A stretch of 64,000 nucleotides of DNA from contig JADJYF010000004.1 of the NCBI GenBank assembly GCA_016719885.1, forward strand, positions 294,001-358,000, given 5' to 3'. This stretch comes from Pseudomonadota bacterium. Its GTDB lineage: Bacteria > Pseudomonadota > Gammaproteobacteria > Ga0077536. Of this stretch, positions 43,039 to 51,795 are shown piece by piece. The notes under the pieces were generated by a model. That model was not told the DNA's origin and made no database searches. It was given only the letters and a program-made list of their open reading frames with translations. How positions within the stretch are numbered: the stretch's first letter is position 1; each line of letters opens with the position of its first letter. A program made the position numbers and the translations under genes.

Positions 43039-43413
43039 CTACTGCGCGCCCCAGGGATGATCGATCACGTACAGCCAGCGACCGTCGGCCTGGCGCCGCA
43101 CGACTTCCGTGGTCTGGCCGCTCATGTCCAGTGTCTGGCCGTCGCGTCCGGTGCCGCGCAGCGTCCAACGGTTGCTCAACAGCGCAAGCTCACCCATGCG
43201 CACCGCGTAGCGCGTGGTCAGTTCGAAGTCTCCGCCCAGCGCCAGGAAGCCGGCCATCATGTCGCGCACGGCGGCCTTGCCGGTGGTGGTCGTGCCATCG
43301 CCTTGCACCAGCGCGGCATGGTCTTCGTAGAGCGCAAGGATGCCTTCGAGATCGCCGGCCTTGAAGCAGGCGCGGAAGGCGTCGTGGGCGGATTCGGGCG
43401 GCAGCTCGGTCAT
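43039..43413 (-). CDS. SnoaL-like/NTF2-fold protein
   Basis: 124 aa. Cone-shaped NTF2 fold: DAFRACFKAGDLEGILALYEDHAALV at the start (key part GDLEGILALYE), GKAAVRDMMAGFLALGG, and the closing strands DMSGQTTEVVRRQADGRWLYVIDHPW. DUF4440-like members of this fold include ketosteroid isomerase-like enzymes and many proteins with no known reaction. No signal peptide. First of two genes on the minus strand, divergent from the LLM oxidoreductase with about 140 bp between them. Confidence 0.82.
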   Translation of the reverse strand: MTELPPESAHDAFRACFKAGDLEGILALYEDHAALVQGDGTTTTGKAAVRDMMAGFLALGGDFELTTRYAVRMGELALLSNRWTLRGTGRDGQTLDMSGQTTEVVRRQADGRWLYVIDHPWGAQ

Positions 43414-43556
43414 GGCGGCAAGTCCTCGGCGGGTCGATGGCGACGGCGCCCATTGCAGCGCACTTGGGCGTCCGCTGGAAGGCCTAGGCCGCGCCGCGGT
43501 ATGACGCCCCTATAATCCGCGCGCGGCGCCATTGCCCCATTCGCCAGGAGTCGACG

Positions 43557-44417
43557 ATGGATTTCGGTATCAGCATTCCCAACAACCAGGGCATCGCCTC
43601 GGTGCGCGCGCTCGTGAACGTGGCGCTCGAGGCCGAGCGCGCCGGCTATGCCTCGGTGTGGGTGAGCGAGCATCTCTACCACGCGAGCTATGTCGCCTCG
43701 CGTCTCGGCGACCGCCCTTACCACGAAGCGCTGACGGTGCTGACCGCCGCCGCCACCGTCACCGAGCGCGTGCGACTCGGCACCTCGGTGCTGGTATTGC
43801 CCTGGCATCATCCGGCGCGCCTCGCCAAGCAGGTGGCGACGCTCGATCAATTGTCCGGCGGCCGCGTGGTGCTGGGCGTGGGCGTGGCGCAGACCGAAGA
43901 CGAGTTCGCCAATCTCGGCATTGCCTACACCACGCGCGGCGCGGTGACCGATGAAGCCATCGACGCGCTGCGCGCGCTATGGAGCGAAGACGTGCCTACC
44001 CACCACGGCACGCATTTCCAGTTCGCCGGATTGCGTTTCTCGCCCAAGCCGCACCAGGCACGGCTGCCGATCCTCATCGGCGGTAATTCGGCGCGCGCGC
44101 TGCGTCGCGTGCGCGAGAAAGGCGACGGCTGGCACGCCATGAGCCTGTCGGTGAACGACGTGCGCGCCGCCATCGCCGGCGCGGCGGGCAAGCCCTGCTC
44201 GATACGCATGGTGCTGGAATTCACCGATGCGCCGGTAGCGCGCGCGGTGGACGATCGTCGCACGCTGAAAGGCTCGCCTTCGGAAATGCTGGAGCAGCTG
44301 CGCGGCTACGCGCAAGCCGGCGTGGGTGAGATCGTGGTCGATGCGAACACGTCCGACGTCGACGCCGTGCTGGCGTGTTACCGGCGCTTTCAGGACGAGG
44401 TGGTGGCGAAGCTGTGA
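43557..44417 (+). CDS. LLM-class flavin-/F420-dependent oxidoreductase
   Basis: 286 aa. Luciferase-like TIM barrel: ISIPNNQGIASVRALVNVALEAERAGYASVW contains the usual GYASVWVSEH block; TERVRLGTSVLVLPWHHP, LDQLSGGRVVLGVGVA and LPILIGGNSARALRRV follow. Members use FMN or F420. In a proteobacterium FMN is more likely, though some have F420. The substrate is unknown. It differs from the longer NtaA-type enzyme at 8.1 kb. Monocistronic-looking, followed after about 100 bp by the signalling block. Confidence 0.88.
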   Translation: MDFGISIPNNQGIASVRALVNVALEAERAGYASVWVSEHLYHASYVASRLGDRPYHEALTVLTAAATVTERVRLGTSVLVLPWHHPARLAKQVATLDQLSGGRVVLGVGVAQTEDEFANLGIAYTTRGAVTDEAIDALRALWSEDVPTHHGTHFQFAGLRFSPKPHQARLPILIGGNSARALRRVREKGDGWHAMSLSVNDVRAAIAGAAGKPCSIRMVLEFTDAPVARAVDDRRTLKGSPSEMLEQLRGYAQAGVGEIVVDANTSDVDAVLACYRRFQDEVVAKL

Positions 44418-44525
44418 GTCGCCCGGGCTCTGTCCACGATGCAGCCCTGGCCGATCCCCCACCCGAGGCCTTAGCATTTCGAACATTGCACTTGGCGCGA
44501 GCGCGCACACGGAGGAGGGCCGCTC

Positions 44526-46672
44526 TTGAACGCAACGATTCGTGCGCCCGATTTGCAGGCCTTGATCGACGCCTTGCCGCATCTCGTGTGGGTGACGCGC
44601 GCCGATGGCCAGGCCGAATACTTCAATGCGCGCTGGCGGGAATACACCGGGCTCAGTCTCGAGGCATCGCTGGGCGACGGCTGGCGCGCGCCCATTGATG
44701 CCGACCAGCTCGCCGACCTCGCCGCTGCCTGGCGCGCCAACTGCGAGCGCGCCGACGAATGGCAATTCATCTACCGCTTGCGCCGCCATGACGGCGTCTA
44801 TCGCTGGTTCGAAGCGCGCGCTCGCCGCGTGCAACTCGAAGGGCAGGCAGGGCTCCACTGGATAGGCACCAGCACCGATATCGACGAGCAGCGCCGCGCG
44901 GTCGATACCGTGCGGGTGCAGGAGCGACGCTACCGGGCCCTCATCGAATACCTGCCGGATGCGTTCTTCCTGCACGACGAGCAAGGACGCATCCTGGATG
45001 TAAACCGGCATGCGAGCGAACTGATCGGACGCACGCGGGACGAATTGCTGACGCTCCGCATCACAGACCTCGATGCACAGATAGACGCGACGGCGCTGCG
45101 AGCCCAATGGCAGGTGGCAGTGCCGGGAGAAAGCTGGGAGGCAGCGACCCTCGCGCGCCGCCCGGACGGTTAGGTGATCCACGTCGACGCACATGTCGTC
45201 TGTTACCGCCACGGGGATGAGAAGCTGTTCCTGTCGCTGGTACGTGACAGCAGTGCGCGGCTCGCCGAAGACGCCCGTTTGCGCCAGCGTGGCGCGCTGC
45301 TCGATCTCGCATCTGTCATCCTGTTTGGACTCGACGGGCGCATCCATTACTGGAGCCGCGGCGCCGAGGCCCTGTCGGGCTACAGCCGCCAGCTGGCGGA
45401 ATCCTCCACCATCAGCGCGCTGTTGAAGCCGCGCTTTCCGCTGCCCTTCAAGGAGCTCGTAGACCGCCTGCGTGCCGCAGGTACTTGGCGCGGTGAGATC
45501 GGCGCCACGACCGCCGATGATCGGGCATCGCCGCGCTCAGCGAGTGGACCTTGTACGACGATCCGCACCTGGGCGATCCGCTGATAATGCAGGTGCATGT
45601 CGACATCACCGAACTCAAGCGCACCGAAGCGGCGCTGTTGGCAGCGCGCGCGGCCGTGCAGGACGCCATGCGGCGTGGCGGCGCCGGTACCTGGCGCTGG
45701 GACGTGCGCGCGGACTGCATCGAGTGGGACGCTGCAACCGTGTCCTTGCTGGCCGTGCCGCCGGCGCAGTCCACCAGCGGCTCGCAGGGGCTCGATGACG
45801 TTTTGCCGCTCGTGCATGAGGACGACCGCGACAAGACCCTGGGCTTGCTGCGCATGGCGGCGAGCGAGGGGTTGGCGCTGCGCTTCGACGCGCGTCTGCT
45901 CGATGGCGAAACTGGGCCTCGCTGGATAGGAGTGCGCGGCACGGTCGAGCGTGACGCCGAGGGCGATGTCGCGGCGGTCAGCGGGTGGTGACCGATGTCT
46001 CCGCGCGCGTGCTCACCGAGCGCGCATTGGCCGCTTCGCGCGAGGAAGTGCGCGCCTACAGCCAACACCTGGACCAGGCGGTGGAAGCCGAGCGTTTGCA
46101 CATCGCACGCGAACTGCACGACGAACTGGGGCAGCGCTTGACCACGCTCAAGATCGACCTGCTGTGGCTGTTTGAGCCATGCCGCGGCCGGCGCCGGTGT
46201 CGTGGATCGTCTGCAGGGCATGGCCGGCATCATCGATGAAACCATCGCTGAGACGCGTTCCCTGAGCGCCAGCCTGCGACCTATCGGGCTGGAGCAGCTG
46301 GGCCTGAAATCGGCGGTGGAAACCATGGTGGCGGGCTTTGCCCTACGCACCGGCATGCAGGCGCGCACCAGTATCGATGGCAGCGTGCACGTGCCGACCG
46401 CGCACAAGCTAGCGGTCTACCGCATCGTTCAGGAGGCTTTGACCAATGTCGCGCGTCATAGCGGTGCGAGCGAGGTGGAAGTGTTGTTGGGCAAGATCGA
46501 TGGCAACGTGCGCATCGAGATCCACGACAATGGCGTGGGCTTGAGCGTGGACAGCGATCAGCGCGCGCGCCTCGGCATCGTCGGCATGCGCGAACGTGCC
46601 CGCGCGATCGGCGGCCGCCTCGAGATCGACAGCGAAGAGGGCACCAGCGTAATCCTGGAGATCCCGCAATGA
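44526..46672 (+). pseudogene. PAS-domain sensor histidine kinase (NarX-like), multiply interrupted
   Basis: Restored, this is about 715 aa with PAS domains at about 10-130 (PHLVWVTRADGQAEYFNARW), 135-260 (YLPDAFFLHDEQGRILDVN), 265-370 and 375-480. A HisKA_3 dimerisation domain (ERLHIARELHDELGQRLTTL, phosphoacceptor His) and a HATPase domain (IVQEALTNVARHSGA, HDNGVG) complete it. Defects: TAG at 45171-45173 where Ser or a similar residue is expected; apparent one-base losses in GGG runs at 45523-45525 and 45983-45985; one extra T in TTT 46171-46173. Its end overlaps the response-regulator start (ATGA), so kinase and regulator form a pair. Confidence 0.8.
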
Positions 46673-47307
46673 GCGCCGCCTTGCACGTGCTGCTGGCCGA
46701 CGATCACCCGCTCACGCGCCAGGGCGTGATCAGCGTGTTGCGCCACGCCTTTGCCGATGCCCGCTTCGATGAAGTGAGCAGCGCGGGCGAACTCTTCGCA
46801 CGTATCGGCGTGGCCGCGCCGGATGTCGTCATCCTCGATCTGTCGCTGCCCGATCGCCACGGCCTCGATTGCCTCGGCGAGCTGGCGCGTCGTCACCCCG
46901 CCGTGCCGGTCTTGATCCTGAGCATGCACGCCGAAGACACCTTCGCGCTGCGCGCCCTCGATCTCGGTGCCATGGGCTATCTCACCAAGGATCGCGCCAG
47001 CGAAGAGATCGTCGGTGCGGTCAAGCGCATCCGCAGCGGTCGGCGCTACATCAGCTCGGATCTCGCCGAGACGCTGGCGATGCAGCGCAACGCACCGCAG
47101 GCCCTGCCGCACGAGGCCTTGTCCGCGCGCGAATTCCGCGTACTGCGTGAACTGGCCCGCGGCGAGCCGCTCATCAGCATTGCGGACCGTCTGGCGTTGA
47201 GCCCCAAGACCGTCACCACCTATCGCGCCCGCATCCTCACCAAGCTCGGCCTGGCCAACAATGCCGAGTTGGTGCGCTATTGCATCGAGCACGGGCTGGT
47301 CGAATAG
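46669..47307 (+). CDS. NarL/LuxR-family response regulator
   Basis: 212 aa. A receiver domain (about 5-120) has the acidic pocket DDH (11-13), phosphoacceptor D57 in VVILDLSLPD and the conserved Lys in GYLTKDRA. The C-terminal LuxR-type helix-turn-helix (about 148-205) has LSAREFRVLRELARGEPLISIAD and LSPKTVTTYRARILTKLGL. It is translationally coupled to the PAS kinase gene and is its obvious partner. It is intact although the kinase is broken in this sequence. Confidence 0.93.
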   Translation: MSAALHVLLADDHPLTRQGVISVLRHAFADARFDEVSSAGELFARIGVAAPDVVILDLSLPDRHGLDCLGELARRHPAVPVLILSMHAEDTFALRALDLGAMGYLTKDRASEEIVGAVKRIRSGRRYISSDLAETLAMQRNAPQALPHEALSAREFRVLRELARGEPLISIADRLALSPKTVTTYRARILTKLGLANNAELVRYCIEHGLVE

Positions 47308-47433
47308 CGCCGTCGGCGATCCCCTACACGCGCCGGCAACCCGCCCCGACCCAGGCCCACGACCTGGCCCGCTCCCAGCCCTGGTAGCCAAAGAACACAC
47401 TGCATCCCGTCTCGAACCCGGTGGGTTGCGCCT

Positions 47434-49652
47434 ATGTATTTGAACCAAAGCCCGCCAGCGGCACGCCGCGTGTTGCTGGTGGATGACTCCGCGGCGGTGC
47501 GCGGTCGCCTCGCCGAACTGCTGGAGAATACGCCGGGCATCGCAGCGGTTGCGCAGGCCTGGGACCTCGCATCGGCGCGCGCGGCGCTGGCGGGCAGTCT
47601 GCCCGACGTACTCGTACTCGACATGCAGTTGCCCGACGGCAATGGCCTGGATCTGTTGGCTGACATTCGCGACCGAGCGCTGCCGCTCGAGATCATCGTC
47701 CTGACCAACTACCCGACGCCGGAGTATCGGCAGCGCTGCCTGGCCCTGGGCGCCCATTATTTCCTCGACAAGACGCTCGAGTTTCAGCGTGTGCCGGCCT
47801 TGATCGGCGGTGAGCAGGCCCCTGTCTCGGCGCCGCCTGGCGCCGAGATGGAGCGTCTGCTGACCTTGTTCAACTACCAGATCCTCGACACGCCGGCTGA
47901 GCAGTCGTTCGACGATCTGACCGCGTTGGCAGCCCGCGTGTGCGGTGTGCCGGTGGCGCTGATCAGCCTGGTGGACGCCGACCGGCAGTGGTTCAAGAGC
48001 CGCTACGGCTTTGCCGCCGAGTACACCACGCGCTCGGTGGCATTGTGCGCCCATGCCATCGAAGCCGACGGACTGTTCGAGGTGGAGGATGCGCGCCGCG
48101 ACCCGCGTTTTGCCAGCAATCCGCTGGTGCAGGGCGAGCGCGGCGTGGTGTTCTACGCCGGCATGCCGCTCAAGGTCGCCAATGGCCACACGCTTGGTAC
48201 GCTGTGCGTGATCGACCACGTGCCACGCCGTCTCGATGCGGACCAGCGCGCCGCACTTGCGGCGCTCGCGCGCCAGGCGGTGTTGCAGCTCGAGCATCGG
48301 CGCCTGGGCCTGGAACTCCAGCAACAGCACGAGTCGCGCGTCGCGTTGGAACATGCCCTGCAAGGGCTCGCCACCCGCGACCCGCTGACCGGGCTCGAAA
48401 ATCGCAACGCCTTCCGTCATGCGCTGGCCCAGGCCCTCAGCCTCGCGCAGCGCCGTCAGCAGCGCCTGGCCTGCATCTACTTCGACCTCGACAACTTCAA
48501 GCTGGTCAATGACTCGCTTGGTCACCCGATGGGTGACGCGCTGCTGGTGGCGGCGAGCCAGCGAGTCAAGAGTGCGATACGCGAATCGGACGTGTTCGCG
48601 CGTCTCGGCGGCGATGAATTCGCGCTGCTGCTGCACGATGTCGGAGACGTCAACGATGTGGCGCACCTTGCGGCCAAACTTCGCGATCTCCTGTGCACGC
48701 CCTTCGTGCTCGACCAGCACACTGTACATATTGGCTGCAGCCTGGGAATTGCGCTCGCGCCCGACGACGGCATCGATCTTGATCTTTTGCTTCGGCGCGC
48801 CGACATCGCCCTCTACCACGCCAAGGGCGAGGGCAAGGGTGACTTCCGCTTCTACACACCGGAACTCAACGAACGTGTGGTGTCGCGCGTGCGCCTCGAG
48901 CAAGAGCTCAGGGCGGCACTCGACAACGAGGAATTCGAGCTGCACTACCAGCCGCAGGTGTCCTGCAACAACGAGCGCGTTATGGGGGTCGAGGCCTTGT
49001 TGCGCTGGCCGCGCGAGGACCGTGAACCGCTCGGGCCGGCGGTATTCGTGGCCTTGGCGGAGGAACTGCGGCTCGGTCGCCGCTTGGGCGGATGGGTGTT
49101 CGAGCGGGCCTGCGAAGATTTCGCGCGCTGGCGCGCCGACGGGCTGGTGTTGGAGCGACTGGCGGTCAACATCACCGCCAGTCAGCTCTGCGCCGATCTT
49201 GTCCACGAGGTGTTGGCTGTCCTGGCCCGGCACGAACTGCCGCCGGCTGTGCTCGAACTCGAAGTGGTCGAGAATCACATCATGCAAGACATCGGCGCGG
49301 CGCGCCGTGTCATTCGGCGATTGCGTGAGGCGGGCGTGCGGGTAGCGCTGGACGACTTCGGTACCGGCTTTCCTCGCTGTCGCTGCTGCGCGAACTGGAC
49401 GTCGATGCGGTCAAGGTCGACCGCGTGTTCATCGAGCGCGTGCAGTGCGGCGACGGCGACACCGCCATCGTCTCGGCGGTCATCGCGCTCGCGCACCGGC
49501 TGGGACTGCGTGTCACCGCCGAAGGCGTCGAACAGTCTGCCCAGCTCGTTGCGCTACGCGCGATGGACTGCGACGACTATCAAGGCTTCGTCGCCAGCCC
49601 GGCATTGCCGGCGACCGCGCTGGTGGCGATGTGTCGCGACTGGCTGGCCTGA
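47434..49652 (+). pseudogene. Receiver-GAF-GGDEF-EAL cyclic-di-GMP protein, one frameshift in EAL
   Basis: About 739 aa when restored. A receiver domain (about 12-130) has phosphoacceptor D63 (VLDMQLPDG). A GAF domain (about 145-285) begins LTTLFNYQILDT-like and contains VCGVPVALISLVDADRQWF. GGDEF (about 305-465) has an intact RLGGDEFALL. EAL (about 485-735) has GVEALLRWP, ELEVVENHIM and DDFGTG. At 49369-49371 a T is missing: GGCTTTTCC restores FSSLSLLRELDVDAVKVD, and the frame then runs to TGA 49650-49652. Both the cyclase and the phosphodiesterase motif look intact, so its net activity is undecided. Confidence 0.85.
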
Positions 49653-49689
49653 ACGGACTGCCCTCATAAAATTCTGCTGGAGCCCTCTC

Positions 49690-50796
49690 ATGGATCAACG
49701 TGTATCTATCACTGCGCCCTCGGGCCTGCCACCTCCCATCGTTCCCGCCCTGCTCTCCCTGGTGGCGGACGGGCAGGGGCATGTGAAAGCGGTCAGCTAC
49801 GGGCTGTGCCAGTTGTTGGGTGTGGACAGCGCGCGCATGCTTGAACGAGGCGCACAGGAAATCGAGGGCCGCCTGCGCGAGCCGGCGCCATGGGCGGCGA
49901 TACGCGCCGCCTTGGTCGCTGGTGAGGACTGGCACGGTCTGCTGGAATTGGAGGGCGCTGATGGACAGTCCCACCATGTCGAGTGTCTTGTCATCGGCTT
50001 TGCCGTTGCCAGCGACGAGCGACCGCTGTACGCCGCCATCGGCCACGAAGTCGTGCCGGCCGCGCCAGTGGTGCACGCCAACCGTCTGCGCATGCTGGGA
50101 CAGGTCGCGGCCGGCGTGCTGCACGATCTGAACAATGTCATCGCGGCGGTGCTCGGTCACGCTGAACTGGCGCGCCGCCACGCGCTTGCGGGCCGCCTGC
50201 CGCGACTCTCCCGCAGCCTCGACGAAGTCACGGCGGCCGGTGAGCTGTGTCGCGACATCTCAAGTGGCCTGCTCGACCTGTTGCGCGAGCGGCCGCGCGC
50301 CACGCAAGGTCCTGTGCGGCTGGATCAAGCGGCCCATGCGCTGGCCCGTCTGTTGCGACCGACGCTGGCCGAGCACACGGAGCTGCAGGTGGCCGCCGAC
50401 ACGCCGGTCGTCGGCGTGGGCATCAGTCTGGTGGCGGCGGAGCAGTGCCTGCTCAACTTGGTCGTCAATGCGCGCGATGCGCTCGGTGATCGAGGTGGTG
50501 CCATCACCTTGCTTGCGACCTTGGCCCAGGTATCCGCGGGGCGCTGCGCAGTGTGTGCACAGGCGGTAGAAGGTGAGTGGGCGGCCCTGGTGTGCGACGA
50601 CACCGGGCCGGGGCTGCCGCCTGATTTTCTGTCCCGTGCCTTCGAAGCCTTCGCTACCACGCGCGGGCGCAGTGGCGGCAGTGGACTTGGGCTTGCCATC
50701 GTCGCGCAACTCGTGCACGACGCACGCGGCCATGTCCTGTTCGCTTCGCGTCCGCGCGAAAGCACGCGCTTCACCCTGTTGTTCGAACCCGCTTAG
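49690..50796 (+). CDS. NtrB-like sensor histidine kinase
   Basis: 368 aa. A PAS-like N-terminal domain (about 20-120) precedes a HisKA domain with phosphoacceptor H145 in GVLHDLNNVIAAVLGHAEL. A HATPase domain follows, with the N box CLLNLVVNARDALGD, CDDTGPGLP and GGSGLGLAIVAQL. There are no membrane spans, so it is a cytosolic kinase. The ATG is in the same frame as the preceding GGDEF-EAL reading, so the two can look like one long open frame. Separate proteins are preferred because the intervening out-of-frame stretch is Arg/Ser-rich. Its response regulator is not adjacent. Confidence 0.85.
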   Translation: MDQRVSITAPSGLPPPIVPALLSLVADGQGHVKAVSYGLCQLLGVDSARMLERGAQEIEGRLREPAPWAAIRAALVAGEDWHGLLELEGADGQSHHVECLVIGFAVASDERPLYAAIGHEVVPAAPVVHANRLRMLGQVAAGVLHDLNNVIAAVLGHAELARRHALAGRLPRLSRSLDEVTAAGELCRDISSGLLDLLRERPRATQGPVRLDQAAHALARLLRPTLAEHTELQVAADTPVVGVGISLVAAEQCLLNLVVNARDALGDRGGAITLLATLAQVSAGRCAVCAQAVEGEWAALVCDDTGPGLPPDFLSRAFEAFATTRGRSGGSGLGLAIVAQLVHDARGHVLFASRPRESTRFTLLFEPA

Positions 50797-50913
50797 CTGG
50801 CGGGTGAAAAACGTAGCGAGCGAAGGCAGTTCGTGTCCTGCCGGCGCGCAGGAACCGCAGCGTATACGGAACGCCCGACATGCGGCGCCGGGACGAAATG
50901 GCGCAGTAGATTT

Positions 50914-51765
50914 TCACCAGCCTAGATGGACAGGCAGGACCGATAAGCGGCGCCCTGCCTCGCCCGACATGGGGCGCGCGAAATGGCCGGGCCAGTACGA
51001 GCGCGCTCCACGCTTCTGAGGGTGGCAGGCGCCGGGTCCCCGCAGAAAGAGACTGTTGAGATCCGGTACCGCTATCTGCACCGGGTTGTGGATGGCATCG
51101 CCCAGGAAGATTGCCGAGTCTCCCCCGTGCGTCAAGCGCAGACCGATATGGCCGGGCGTGTGGCCCGGTGTCGGTACGACGGTCATGAGTTCGTTCAGCG
51201 CATGCTCGCCCGTCACCATCAACGCCTGGCCGCTTTCGATGACCGGCAGCACGCTGTCCTGGTAGACCTCGAAGAACAATGGTGGCTCGTCGGGGACGAG
51301 ATTCTCCGGCGCGTAGCGTGCGTACTCCTCGCGCGAGAACACGTACTTGGCATTGGGGAAGGTTGGCACCCAGCGCCCATTCTCGAGCCGCGTGTTCCAG
51401 CCGACGTGATCGACATGCATGTGGGTGCACAGCACGAGATCGATGTCCTCCGGCGCGAGGCCGGCGGCGGCGAGACGCTCGAGATAGGGGTTGTTCAACT
51501 GGTGGGCAAGCAGGAAGTCCGGCCGCTCCTTGTGATTGCCGAGACAGGTGTCGACCAGCACGTTCAGCTTGCCGTGGCGGATGACGAAGGACTGGAAGAT
51601 GCACGGCATGCGAAAGCCTTCGATATCGAAGAACGGCGCGAGCCAGGACGCGTGTTCGTCGAGGGTGGCCTGCTCGAGCTCGGGAAAGAATTCACGGCCG
51701 TCGAAGTGGACCATGGTTTCTTCGATGCGCAGTACCTCGGCGGCGCCGACGGTGAAGCGGTTCAT
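50914..51765 (-). CDS. MBL-fold hydrolase
   Basis: 283 aa. Zinc motif HMHVDH complete (H115, H117, D119, H120), plus PTPGHTPGHIGLRL and FLGDAIHNPVQIA; a late HFARP supplies the last His region. It resembles lactonase/AHL-hydrolase-like MBL proteins of about 285-300 aa. Between about 50985 and 51045 the translation (GPGACHPQKRG) does not fit the family, while a neighbouring frame does (DPAPATLRSVERA). This suggests two compensating indels near the C terminus. It is 30 bp upstream of, and on the same strand as, the end of the Baeyer-Villiger gene, so they are probably co-transcribed. Confidence 0.83.
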   Translation of the reverse strand: MNRFTVGAAEVLRIEETMVHFDGREFFPELEQATLDEHASWLAPFFDIEGFRMPCIFQSFVIRHGKLNVLVDTCLGNHKERPDFLLAHQLNNPYLERLAAAGLAPEDIDLVLCTHMHVDHVGWNTRLENGRWVPTFPNAKYVFSREEYARYAPENLVPDEPPLFFEVYQDSVLPVIESGQALMVTGEHALNELMTVVPTPGHTPGHIGLRLTHGGDSAIFLGDAIHNPVQIAVPDLNSLFLRGPGACHPQKRGARSYWPGHFARPMSGEAGRRLSVLPVHLGW

Positions 51766-51795
51766 GGTGGGGGCCTCATGGGTGACAGGCGGCCG

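Noticed and set aside
47434..50796. One 1120-aa receiver-GGDEF-EAL-kinase fusion
   Set aside because: The frame joins the two proteins only because a base is missing at 49369-49371. The stretch 49372-49689 is out-of-frame, Arg/Ser-rich, and the EAL domain is completed in another frame with its own stop.
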